Of a DNA stretch of 64,000 nucleotides, positions 23,837 to 34,635 are shown one piece after another. The stretch lies in NCBI GenBank assembly GCA_004794655.1, contig SMMW01000567.1, forward strand, positions 2,712,001 to 2,776,000, read 5' to 3'. The notes under the pieces are model-generated. The model was given only the letters and a program-made list of their open reading frames with translations, was not told the origin of the DNA and made no database searches. A program made the position numbers and the translations under genes. The stretch is from Marisa cornuarietis. Lineage: Eukaryota > Mollusca > Gastropoda > Architaenioglossa > Ampullariidae. Numbering within the stretch: position 1 is the first letter of the stretch; each line of letters opens with the position of its first letter.

Positions 23837-26800
23837 GGCTAAAATTAAATAATCCTATTGCCATGGAATAAGTAGTGCGGGCAAGCTAGACGGACTGACT
23901 GAGAAATTTTTAGGCATTCCCTAACTACTGTCTCCGCTTTTTTGGCCTTTTTTTTCTTGAAAATCTATTTGATCATGAAAATTTCCCGGTGCATGGACCG
24001 AAGCAACTATCCAGCTCTTGCTGAAGTAGGGTGAAGTTAATTAAACCAGATAATTACCCTGGTATGTTACGATTGATGGATTTTCTTTTATCAAGAATGG
24101 AATAACAAGGTGAAGTCTAGTCCAAAGTTCTTTCCCTATAATTTATAAAAATCTTCCATAATACAGAGTATATTTCTTGGCGATATCAAACATAATGGCA
24201 TGAGAGATGCCCTGATAAGATTTAGGCTGGGTGTTTCAGATTTTTACTGCCATGCACTCCGTTTTTGTTATGCCGATGATGATATAAAGTGTCCTTTTTG
24301 TCAGGATGAAGAAACCGAAATAAGCTTTGTATTTGGCTGCCCCGTGTATTCTGATTTGCCAGAAAGATGCATCCCAGTAAAATATTATAATAGATCTTTT
24401 CAATTCAGATTTCAGCTTATAATGTCAGACACTAGAACTAATATTTCTAACCCTCTAGCTGCAGTCTTCTTCAAAGCATTGGACCTGAGAGACAAGTCCC
24501 TAAAATAGTGCATGTCTGTGTGTGTTCTCTTTGTACTTGTATATTGAGTAAATTTATCACATGATACTTGGTATATCTTCTGTAATTGTAAAAAGCAATG
24601 TGACATTTGTTAAGATGTAAACTGTAAAGGCTTTCGTACTGATGACAGTCCAGTTGCCTGTTATACAATTTGTGTACATAACCGTTGATAGCTTTGCTAT
24701 GCTCCCACTTAAGGTGATTCTGATTCTCAACGGATCGTTAATGATTCCTCTGTCCACAATTAGACTGTTATCAACAACAAATGAAAAGGTTTTGTCTTTT
24801 TGTGTTTTTTTCTACAGAGGTGTACAAAGAATTTATTGAAGAGAACAGAGACATAATAGAGAACAAATGCAAGAAATTTTACCAATGTACCAGGGAGCTG
24901 TACAAAACTGAAACCCTTAGTCGTATCTTGGAAGGTGAAGATATCCAGCTCCATAATATCTGTGGGTTAGTACACACACGTACACACATAATTTCTTTTG
25001 GATTTAAAAAAAATCTGCTTCTTTTCTAAATCACCTACCAATCACTTATGATAAAATCTATTTATCTAATGAAGGACGCAAAACTCACTATTGTATCCAC
25101 TACTTCGCTGAAGCCTTTTCTGATGTATATGAATAACTTTTCAATTTTTCTACCCGACACAAAACAAAGTCGTCTGCTTTTTTTCCAGTCTACTGATTAA
25201 AGACAAGGACGGCCAGCACACCACAAAGACTAACGAATGCTGGCCTCCTGCAAGAAAAGTTTTAAAACAGGAGCTAGAGGAGGAGCTGAATACCCAGATG
25301 GAAAAAAACTTTAATGATGATAAGGCCACCTGGCAGAGGCTCGATACCTGCCTAGACAATAAAAGGAATCTAGACACGCTGTGCAGGTATTTTCTTGAGT
25401 AAAATAACAATGATAGACGATATAACCAACGAGAGCCACGTTCTTTCTATTCTCTTGCAATTAGTACCTTATGTACCTTCTAAAGGCCCTACCAAACCAA
25501 GCAAAGTAATGACCCAGGAAACCTTTAAAATTCCATTGTATTGCCCAATGTATTTGCAAAAAAGTTTGGACTTTAGTGTTATTATTCCTAAATGTACACG
25601 TATAGTGACAATGCTAGGGGTTATATGCTGAGTACTAATTTTGTACATGACCAATATGAATGGTAGAAACTGGTACAATAAACAACACTAAGACAGCTAC
25701 AGATGGTGTGGAGCAGTAGCCAGACTGAAACTGGAGACCTCAAACTCCAGATGTTTCTTAGCATGTTGATGAAAGTTCACATCACCCCAATCTTCCCCCA
25801 ACACCACACTGGTTTTGTGTCACCTTCACACTGGTTTCATCTGCCAATCTTGATCAGATGTTTGACGGTATTTACATTGGTAGGAATGAACTTTAGCCTT
25901 TGTATCTGAGTTATCTGCCAGTTTTATTAACATCTACTGGCACCTTATACCTACAGTGAGTCGGCATATTGTAATCAGATGTAACCGTGTAGTGTTGTTC
26001 ACACACAATGCTCAGTAAGCATTTCGGGTAAGTAAAGACGAATAAGTTTATTCTTGTGCCATCCACAAACAGGTTAAAAGAAGGACCCACGGTTAACCTG
26101 TGCATGTCTGCTGATATAGAGTCAAAAACGGAGAAGCTTTTCAACACCAAGCTGAGAACACTACACTGCTACTGCGAACTTGTCTCTCCAGGTAGGTGAT
26201 ACTAGATGCCTACAGCATTTCTTTGAAACGAGGATAAAATGGATCGTAGGAGCATTAATACTTTTAGGACTAGACAGGAGGTCTGTTTATTTCTGACCGC
26301 TTTACAAAGGTTTGCTCGGAAGAAGCATGCTCTCAGCCCTTAAGTCAAGAAGGGGACATGGACAACGTACGAAGAACGGAAGAATAAACAAAAATACTGA
26401 TGACTAATAAAAGACAAATTTGGAAAATGCAAAGAGGAATTGGATACCAAGAACTGAGAGTTTTGTGATTCTGCAGGGGAAGACAAAAAAATATATATAT
26501 ATAAATGAGGAAAGTGGATCTGAAGTATTGTGTGGACTGTTGTCAGGAGTGATTCTCAAGGAAGAGATGTGGATGTAGTGCACAGTTAAGGATTCAATAG
26601 TGGATATGAGAAAAGGGGAGAGTTTCATTATTCCATAGTAACCACAAATCATGTGACTGTATATTTTGTTGAAGTTAATGGAAGACTTGGGTTGCTAAGC
26701 TGCTAGATGAAATCTTCTTAATCGACAAAGATTGTGATTTAAAACAGTTCAAACCTACCGGTCGTAAACTCACTGTTTCTTATGTGGCGAAAGTAGAAAA

Positions 26801-28958
26801 GGTAAGCATCATATAAACGATTCGTTGCGGGCTTTCCTGAAAACTTTTACATGGTGTGCGTTGCACATCCAACTAAACCCCTTGCATCTCTGAGCTGGAT
26901 GGCAAGTTGATTAAATTCAGTTGTTTTTTTTTTCGAAATCCCATTAACCGGCATAGATGTGTCCTCTCTTTGACAAGTTCGCGATAGTAAGAAAAGTTTT
27001 CCCGGCCATTTTCATCGAGATGACGGACCTGAAGCTGACATTTTGGAGCATTTGTCTGGTTCTGTCTCCTTGTACTTGTCACATGCACGCACGCACGCGC
27101 GCACACTCGCCGCACCCTGCAGGTTTCAAGTGCCATCAGGTATCATGTACGCACTTCTCTATGCTCACCTGTCTGTCCTGTTGCTTCTCAGCCGATCTCA
27201 TGATCCAGCGCCAGCAACCTGTGGCTGTAGGGAATTGAGGAGGGAGACTGGTGCTGCAGGTGTTAACAGAAAGGTATTGCAATCCTGTCTGTTCCCCTGT
27301 CTCAGTCTCTCCAGACCGGAGCGCGCTGATTGGCGGGATCTGTGGCGGAGCGCTAGTGGTGATGATGCTCCTCGCCGTAATCGCTGTCCTCTACATCAGG
27401 CAACGCAAGCTCAAGCGTCGTCTGTACGTATCAGGATGTTCTCTGTTCTGTCATCTCTATATCCCACATGCTGATGTGTCTTGTGTCGTCTCAACGTATC
27501 GTGATGTTGTTCTTTGTCGTCTCGATATAATCTTCTGTCGCCACAGACTGTACACCTACTAGAAAATTCTCAATACTACAGCAGTAGAGTTTGGCGAGGT
27601 TATATGCACTTAACGTACATACTATATATTTATTGTTCGTGGTGTGTATTTACTTTAGCGACATCTATTTAGCAGGTACCGTATATATTTAACAATACGG
27701 CATATTCGTAGTACACACGGTACATATTTAACATACACGGTATATGTTTAGTACATGATGTTGCACCCTGTGTATTACACTTACTTTTTTTCTCCACAGC
27801 CAGAGCGAGGCGCAGCGCTCGGTGAACGTGATGTCACCAGCCGATGACACTTTTTCTACCTACGAAATCGTCGACGATCATTTACAGGTACGTTACATCT
27901 CATCCTCATCTATTTCATATCGAGGACCTTTCTATGATACTAACAGCTTTGTCATTAGGAAGCTGTTTGTTTATAGTAACAGGTGAGCCTTATTAATGTT
28001 CTTAGCTTTCACTAAAATAGTGAATACAGGGTTTAACAAAATCCAGGTGGCATTAGTCGGTTCTGACAGTTCAGATCTTGTAACAAATTTCTTGTGTAGA
28101 CATATCGGTTCAAGATTGTATTACTATTTTATTTGTATTGTTATTATCAATCGCTCTAATTACAACAACATTTATTAATATAATTAAGGTGGCACGTGGT
28201 GAATACAAGCAACATTTTGTAAAACAACCAGTTATAATTACAGAGAAGTATTTACCAACAGAAACTGACAGTGACAAACATGTTACGGACGGTAATACAC
28301 CGACTACAGCATGTTGTATCGGTTCAGATGACGAACAGTGTTGTTAATCAAAACTGGAAGCAGACCTTTGAACCCTGTTGTCCGATTTTTGTTTTAACTT
28401 GAAGCTGTTAATTAACAAATTATATTCCAGGGAACGAACGCCTGGTCCGGCCAATTGAAATTGGGGCCCAGTAGTGACCACGCGACCCCCAGCCTACCTC
28501 CCCGCGACATGCCCTCCCAGCTTCCACAGACCACCAGCTCCGGCGATCAGCACAGCGCGGACCCAGTTCCAGACATCGTCTTTCTCTCCCCTGGACAGGG
28601 GCTGCCTGCGCCCCGGGGCTCAAGCACTTCTGGAAGTCAAGGATCTTTACAGGATCCTCCGTACGAACTTACAGTGCCTCTGACCACCTGTCAATCAGGA
28701 ATCAGTTCAGGAGGAAGTTGCGGGCCGTTTCAGGAAGAAGAGTACTTTCAAATCGACCGCACTTCTGAGTTCAAAGAGCACGAAGATTATTCTAAAATAA
28801 GGTTTAAACGTCTTTCAAACAGCGTGGCCGACGAAGGAGTTGGCGATGAGCTGCAGCTTCCTATAAGCCAGTCAACTGCTTCAGAAGATGAAGGGCAAAA
28901 ACAGTCGAACGCTTCTCAGTATTCTGGACTCGACCTGTCTTTGATCACCAAGTTATAG
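22501..28958 (+). CDS. Gene D: complete receptor-like membrane protein with two ITIM-type motifs, 496 or 475 aa
   Basis: Exons: 22501-22687, 22910-22972 (optional), 23557-23598, 24818-24965, 25189-25386, 26073-26191, 27306-27423, 27800-27887, 28431-28958. The frame closes with or without exon 2 (phase 1 to 1). The N-terminus (MSDHTNSLTSD) is Ser/Thr/Asp-rich with NNT and NAT sequons but no signal peptide. A short TTTTKPV exon follows. Three ectodomain exons carry nine Cys (CxxxxxC, ICG, ECW, TCLD, LCR, NLC, HCYC). The transmembrane helix at about 259-283 has GGxCGG and is followed by RQRKLKRR. The juxtamembrane exon holds STYEIV (27855-27872) and the tail ends with SQYSGL (28914-28931), both fitting SxYxx(V/L). 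YFQI and YSKI lie between them. I infer an inhibitory-type receptor; the ligand is unknown. The transmembrane acceptor could shift 9 nt without changing frame. Confidence 0.82.
22998..23038. repeat. (CG)n(CA)n tract in gene D
   Basis: CGCGCG then CACACA immediately 3' of the optional exon 2. Confidence 0.9.
23108..23364. mobile_element. MITE with GGGGCCAGTTGCACAACA ends, copy in gene D
   Basis: A 257-bp element with near-perfect inverted ends (TGGGGCCAGTTGCACAACA and its complement before 23364) lies in the intron upstream of D exon 3. It has no coding capacity. Another copy is at 38045-38312. Confidence 0.75.
23641..23836. repeat. (CT)n, (AT)n and (ATG)n simple repeats in gene D intron
   Basis: A CT run at 23641-23660, a TA run to about 23679, and about 16 ATG units at 23787-23836. 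The last makes a spurious poly-Asp frame. Confidence 0.9.
24150..24510 (+). mobile_element. LINE ORF2 C-terminal fragment inside gene D intron
   Basis: An open frame of about 115 codons contains MRDALIRFRLGVSD, then KCPFCQDEETE and FGCPVY. It aligns with the zinc-binding tail of the relic at 15700-17120 (RDVLVRFRLGVSE, KCPFC, QCPRY). It is 5'-truncated and has the same orientation as gene D. The frame ends at about 24508. Confidence 0.65.
26220..26700. repeat. Interspersed repeat in gene D intron, shared with two other sites
   Basis: Phrases such as GTGATTCTGCAGGGGAAGA and the stretch around ATGTGGATGTAGTGCACAG align with 32390-32790 and 37200-37700. The 37.2-kb copy is the duplicated intron of gene E. 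The 32.4-kb copy is intergenic and starts with TTTTTATAGCGCATATTGAC. Confidence 0.5.
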
Positions 28959-29333
28959 ACGCAGGATCGTCAAGTTCTTCTTTGCTGCCCGCGTTTGATG
29001 TCTGACTACATATAAAAAACAAACTTTTTTGGGGCTTAGTATATTGTGCTTAAGCGTTTGTCAACAACGATAAATTTATCTGTGATTTAATATCTGATTG
29101 CAAATCTTCAAAATGATTTTTTTAAGTGTACAACAAAGACAGTAAGAGCTACATTATTGGACCACTGTCACTGCTAAGAATGCCTCAAGACTGGACATGA
29201 TTATGTTTTGTGAAGATGTCACTGCACTTTGTCCATCCTAAATCAGTGACAACGCGCTCCCCACTACACTACAACACGGTCTGTACTCTGCCACCTCATT
29301 TGTATGAAATTGTATCCACAGAATCTGTGTGGA

Positions 29334-29339
29334 AATAAA
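29334..29339 (+). promoter_or_regulatory. Polyadenylation signal of gene D
   Basis: AATAAA about 375 nt after the D stop codon. The matching signal lies in the duplicated position of gene E at 40529. Confidence 0.5.
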
Positions 29340-29655
29340 TTCCCAGTTCTAAACATTTTGGGTGGCTTCATCTTTCAGACATCAGCTTAGTGAATCTACT
29401 GAAGTTTAATGCTCGGTGCACTAAACACGCTGGCTTGGAATTCTGCAGTGACTTGCCTTGATGTAGACCCTCGGCACATACATAGTGTACAGAACTAGGG
29501 ACTCATATAAACTGTACAGAACAATAAACACATATCGTACAGCTGTCTGTCTTCCACATTCCTCCATTTTTGTCTTTTTATTATTCTTTTATGTCTGATG
29601 TTTGTCGTGCACCGTGGTCGAGTTTAATATCGAGAAACTGCACCATGCAATTATT

Positions 29656-29705
29656 TCTATTATTATTATTGTTGTTGTTGTTGTTGCTGCTGCTGCTGTT
29701 GCTGT
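29656..29705. repeat. (ATT)(GTT)(GCT)n trinucleotide repeat
   Basis: About 16 trinucleotide units grading from TTA to TTG to CTG. They create spurious poly-Leu and poly-Asn frames. Confidence 0.85.
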
Positions 29706-29798
29706 TGAGCTGGTTAATTAGTATAACATACCATACTGATAAACAATGCACATCTTGACACATTGCTAGTACTATACCGTTGGTGTTGTTTACGTTGT

Positions 29799-29965
29799 CA
29801 GTGGCGGAAGAAGATGCTCGGCTTTTGTTGGGGGGGGGGGGGGGGGGCGGCTTCATGTTCACAGCAAAGGACGTTCACATTCTTGCCTCCTCGGTAACTT
29901 TTTTGAGTGGGCGGATGACCCCACCCTTTCACCTTGACCCATTCTTCCTTGTTGGTACGCCACTG
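29799..29965. mobile_element. Small MITE with CAGTGGCG ends
   Basis: CAGTGGCG at 29799-29806 and its complement CGCCACTG at 29958-29965 bound a 167-bp element, flanked on both sides by GTTGT. It contains a G-run of about 18 at 29829-29847. The CAGTGGCG end is common among hAT-like elements, although an 8-bp target duplication is not clear. Confidence 0.45.
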
Positions 29966-30118
29966 GTTGTGCTGTTTTATATACAGGATAAATATTGGTT
30001 GTACAGTAATAAAAATATCACTTTCACGTGTGAATAAATCGTTATACGTTGACAACAACAATTGTCTATTCCTGAGAATCAGAGGTGAGTATACTTATCA
30101 AATAGACATATTTTTGTC

Positions 30119-30645
30119 GAATCCCAGACACTTAATCCCCAGACACTTAATCCCCCGACACTTAATCCCCTAGACACTTAATCCCCAGACACTTAATCCC
30201 CTAGACATTTAATCCCCAGACACTTAATCCCCTAGACACTTAATCCCCAGACACTTAATCCCCAGACACTTAATCCCCTAGACATTTAATCCCCAGACAC
30301 TTAATCCCAAGACACTTAATCCCCTAGACATTTAATCCCCAGATACTTAATCCCAAGACATTTAATCCCCAGACACTTAATCCCAAGACACTTAATACTC
30401 AAAATGAAATTTCAACTCAAGAAATTATGAAGTGAATGAAAAATTTAATTATGAAGTAAATCAAATATCTAATTCAAATTCAAATAATTATTTTCATGTA
30501 AATATCAAAATAAGTTTGATAATTAAAATAATACTTAACTTCAACATTTATTACATTGGGGGCATTTTTGAGGATTAAGTGTCTGGGGATTAAATAGGGG
30601 ATTAAGTGTCGGGGATGAAGTGTCTGGGGGTTAAGTGTCCGGTCA
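30119..30645. repeat. AGACACTTAATCCCC minisatellite with inverted copies at the far end
   Basis: About 18 head-to-tail copies of a 15-17-bp unit (AGACACTTAATCCCC, variants with TAG or AAG starts) fill 30121-30398. After about 170 bp of AT-rich DNA, four copies appear in reverse orientation at about 30571-30643 (GGATTAAGTGTCTGGGG). The layout is that of a MITE or foldback element whose ends are tandem arrays. Confidence 0.75.
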
Positions 30646-30989
30646 CCATTTTTGTCTCGAGATTTAATCAGTTTCTCTATCTATATTTCTGATAAATGTT
30701 TTAATTGTCACAGCGGTAGTAATTAACGATTAAGGTTTCAGCAAATGTATAATTTATGTGTAAGATAGTCAGCAATGTCTGAAAACTTAAAGGGCAACTA
30801 ACAAAAGTAAAACAGTTAAAAGGTTTGTACAGGAAATTACGTCGGACACTTGTGTAGTATATTAAAATATTTTGAAAATAAAAAAAATGCTGCGACAAGA
30901 AGAAGCACCGAAGCAGTCGTAGCCTATCTATAACTTCGAGATAAGTGTGGGTCTAGAACAACTTAACTATCGTGACAGGTCATGGGTAT

Positions 30990-32380
30990 ATATATATATA
31001 TATATATTTATCTTTTTACTTTAAAGATTCCACAGTGACTTCCCTCGCTTTAGGAGACCACGACACCCGTTCACTATAATCGCTATAACAATATATTACA
31101 ACCTACTCCTGATTGCTTTTTATATGTACAATATATTTATACTAAGTATGTTGGTGGTTTTCTGCTGGCTAATAAATCGACACGGCTTACTTAAAGTCCC
31201 TATACTGCCACAATTATAATCCGCTTGCATGGTTACTGATAGGCATTGGTTCTAACTCAAAGAATACAGCCTCGATGCCTTCAAGACTTAACCTTTAGAC
31301 TAGGTTGGTCAAATATTGGTCACATACACCAGCTGTATGTAACTGTTATAGCAATAACAGCGCAATAAAGACATATCAACATTTTAATCAGTGTAAAGTT
31401 TGTTTTGTATAGCTTGTTGAAAACAAGCATAAAATATTTCATAGAAAGTAAATAGAAATCAAATCATAAAAAGAACTAATTACAGAGTGCATTATGCAGT
31501 ACCCAAAATTTAGTAATTTTACTGACTGTAAGGTCTAGTACATAACTGCTAGTGCAGTATGCCAACTTATTAGCTTAACTAATTTTGACAGATGTTCCCT
31601 TCATCGCCAATACTTCTTTAAAATTACAGAAGTCATAAGCTTCATTTCTATTTGTCTCTTTGGAAATGAAACGTGTGATACTCAATTATTTTAAGCATTT
31701 TAAATCACAATTGTTGAATGAGATTCACAAGATTCAAGGAGATGTATTTTTCTTAGTCTTAAAAGGTCATGAATCTGAACAGTTTGCAGTGCACTCTTTC
31801 AATACTTATATGCAAAATATCAAACTAAATTACTTCTACTAAACCATAAGTACTCTCGACATGCCTCTTCGATATGCATCCCTCATCGTCTTCTCTCTTC
31901 CTCCTAATCTTATAGCCTATCATCGTAGACCACTCGCGGTACCCGGCATCGCCCGAGTTACTGGTTCCGCCAACTCTTCCAACTGTAATTTGACTGTCAG
32001 CTTTGTATCTGCTCCTTCATGCGAGTCAAGCTTAATTAATGAGTAATCACTATGCCTGGCCTCAGTGCCGCGAAATAGCGAAACACTGTTACTCCTGTGC
32101 CGGCTGCTCTCTCTCTCTCTACCCTCGTTGAGGTTGAGGTTGAAAGGATCAAACGACTTCGGAGCGAAAGTTGAGGAGAAAAGCAGATGAAAGGAGGACA
32201 TAGCTATTGTCGCCTCTCGCTCGCACGTAAGGGCAACAACCTTCTTTTTGTAATTAGGTGCACAAAGATATGCGCAGAAGTTTTTTTTTTCTTTGGGTAC
32301 TTTCGGTTCAGACATTACAAGGATGGCTAAGGCTCAAACGGTGCACACTGCCACTGAGCTGATGAAGTTCACACTCTGTC
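30990..32380. other. Intergenic between D and E, no supported gene
   Basis: It includes a TA tract at 30990-31008 and the end of the D-side duplication (about 31100). The stretch GGCGATGCCGGGTACCGCGAG on the minus strand near 31950 resembles the end of a DNA-transposon repeat. The rest is AT-rich with no recognisable exon. Confidence 0.4.
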
Positions 32381-32389
32381 TTGAGTACT

Positions 32390-32790
32390 TCCTAATAATA
32401 ATAAATGACGATTTTTATAGCGCATATTGACACTCATAGAGAGCATGCTCTTAGCTCTTAAAACGGGGAAGAGACATGGACTAAATGGATAGAACACGAG
32501 AGACCGAAAAATAAACGACAGTACGGACGACAAACAGAAAACAAAGATAGAAAACACAAAAAGACATCAAGTAACAAGAACAGAGAATATAGTGATTCTG
32601 CAGAGGAAGATATGTAGGAAAACAGCAAGAGCGGGAGGGGGAGGGTAAGAAGGACGAGCATTTTGGACTGTGTTAGGAGTAATGCTCAAGGAAGAGGTGC
32701 GTTTTCAGTGCAGATTTGAAGGATTCCATTGTAGGAAGGTGGCAGATATGGAAATGGAGAGAGTTCCTTCACAGACAAGCAGCCATTTCC
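32390..32790. repeat. Interspersed repeat (related to the repeat in gene D and E introns)
   Basis: Aligns with 26220-26700 and 37200-37700, including GATTCTGCAGAGGAAGA and GGATTCCATTGTAGGAAGGTGGCA. No coding capacity. Confidence 0.5.
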
Positions 32791-33304
32791 AAAATATTCC
32801 TAATCTGAGGTAAGCGTGAACGTCTTTGAGTTGTGTGTCTCCATGTACCATTAATCTGACTATTGTCCTGCCATCAGGTGACTTTCATCCGAATTTTCTT
32901 ATCGCATACAATGACACTTTACAAACAAGATACAATTCAGAAATGTATACAAACTTTCAAATGGATAAGACAGGTAGAAATCCATATCCAATCACGCCTG
33001 ACCATTTTCTCTTATCTTCATTAGCACTGTACTGAATACTGAACGCACACACTCTTACCTGCACGTGCGTGCACACACACACACACACACGCGCGCACTG
33101 CGCTGCACGCATACACGTTTCTTCCACACATGCACGTTACAATCAAAAGATCGCTTTAGACAGCGCAAAGCAAGGGGTTCCGAGTTCTTGAATCCTTGTT
33201 CCGGTGGCCTCTTGTGATGGTATCACTCACACACCGGCGGAGCTACGTCTTGTGTCTTCGCAACAAAAGAGTCATTTTGACTTCCTCGTCACTTTGTGTT
33301 CTAG

Positions 33305-33589
33305 GAACCTGCGCAAAACCGTCCAGACAAACTTATCTGTAAACGACTATCGTAGTGTGACACGTAGGCAGTCAGGTTTACACGCTGAAGTATCCTCCCA
33401 GATGTTTGTTCTGGAATTTCTGGAAACTTCTAGAGACACCAGACAAGGTTGTAGCAGGGACGTCAAACATCTCGTGCATTCAGAACGTGAGACAAAAATA
33501 AACCTCAACGTCGCTGGGGCTTCTAGGCTCATAGGCAGAAAACAGAAAACCTTAGAAAAGGCATGATTGTGACTAAAGAAGAAAAAAGT
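33305..33589 (+). other. Putative 5' non-coding exon of gene E
   Basis: Follows a TTCTAG acceptor conserved with gene D. An alternative in-frame ATG at 33563 would add nine residues to the protein (MIVTKEEKS). Gene D has no equivalent ATG. Confidence 0.45.
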
Positions 33590-34166
33590 ATGTCAGATCA
33601 CACAAATTCACTTTCCAGTGACCACGAAGAGACAACTAGCAGTCAAATAAAGATCCTGGAGACATCGAGGGAGACCGAGACCACCCCGCGGGCACCAACT
33701 GAAGATTGTGATGACGAGGATGACGAGGATGAAAGCGGTAGCAGCATGAACTATAACAACACTGTGGAAAATGCTACGAATACAGGTTAGTGAGGTGCAA
33801 ACACACAAACAAAGATATATATTGGTCCTTTCATTCCTCGATGCCATGAGCCATTTATTTTGACAGGTGAGAAGGCTCACGTGTATTAGACGGCCACCTG
33901 TACACAGCTTTCATCCTCCCTGAACAGTCTACGATACTGTTTTTGATTTTTCACTCATTCTTGCTGTTACAGCACGACATGTTTTGAAACGTGAGATGTT
34001 GCAAGTGTATTACAGGACTGAATATATACAACCTGCATTCATCTTGTTCTTCTTGTTGACTTGTTGTCGTCGACCAGCAAGATCTTCCTGAAGATCACAA
34101 CACGAGTGGAAGTCTTCAAGTCTTAATGAAGTGTCTCTCCTTCTGTCTCTCTATCTCCCTCTCTCG

Positions 34167-34242
<76 letters not shown>

Positions 34243-34572
34243 TTATATACACACACACACAATTTATATACACACACACACACAACTCGATGTTCCAAAA
34301 GCTAACGTGGAAGTGATGGACAATTTTAACACACTGCGTCTGATGCAATGTTAAAGGTTTAATAATGTATTTATAGTATTTAAAAAAAACAGTTTGACAA
34401 CATTAAGTCTTTTGCAACCTACATAGTACATGTGTATTAGAGGGCTGATCAACTTTCATTCGTCATTCACTTTTTGACAATATGAGCTCACCTTTTTGCA
34501 GCCCAACAACACACTACAACTACGAAACCTGTGAGGTTCTGTGAGGTCTCAGGTAAGAAAAATCTCTCTCAG

Positions 34573-34635
<63 letters not shown>

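Larger units (their letters stand above)
22080..31100 (+). repeat. Segmental duplication, copy 1 (contains gene D)
   Basis: From the 5' non-coding exon (GTGATGGTATCACTC) through the 3' flank (CCACAGTGACTT...TTTTAGGA), this stretch matches 33190-41310 in order and orientation, offset by about 10.2-11.6 kb. Similarity is patchy. It is highest around the transmembrane exon and tail and is broken by independent repeat insertions in introns. Confidence 0.8.

Noticed and set aside
28420..28623. Minus-strand frame opposite the tail exon of D, and a similar one opposite E (39857-40057)
   Set aside because: Shadow frames of the GC-rich coding strand; no splice context.
30121..30398. Regular short repeats suggested a CRISPR-like array
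   Set aside because: The repeats are contiguous with no unique spacers, and the DNA is clearly eukaryotic.
31920..32315. A 131-codon minus-strand frame
   Set aside because: No recognisable motif, low-complexity segments, and it overlaps what looks like repeat DNA (GATGCCGGGTACCGCGAG).
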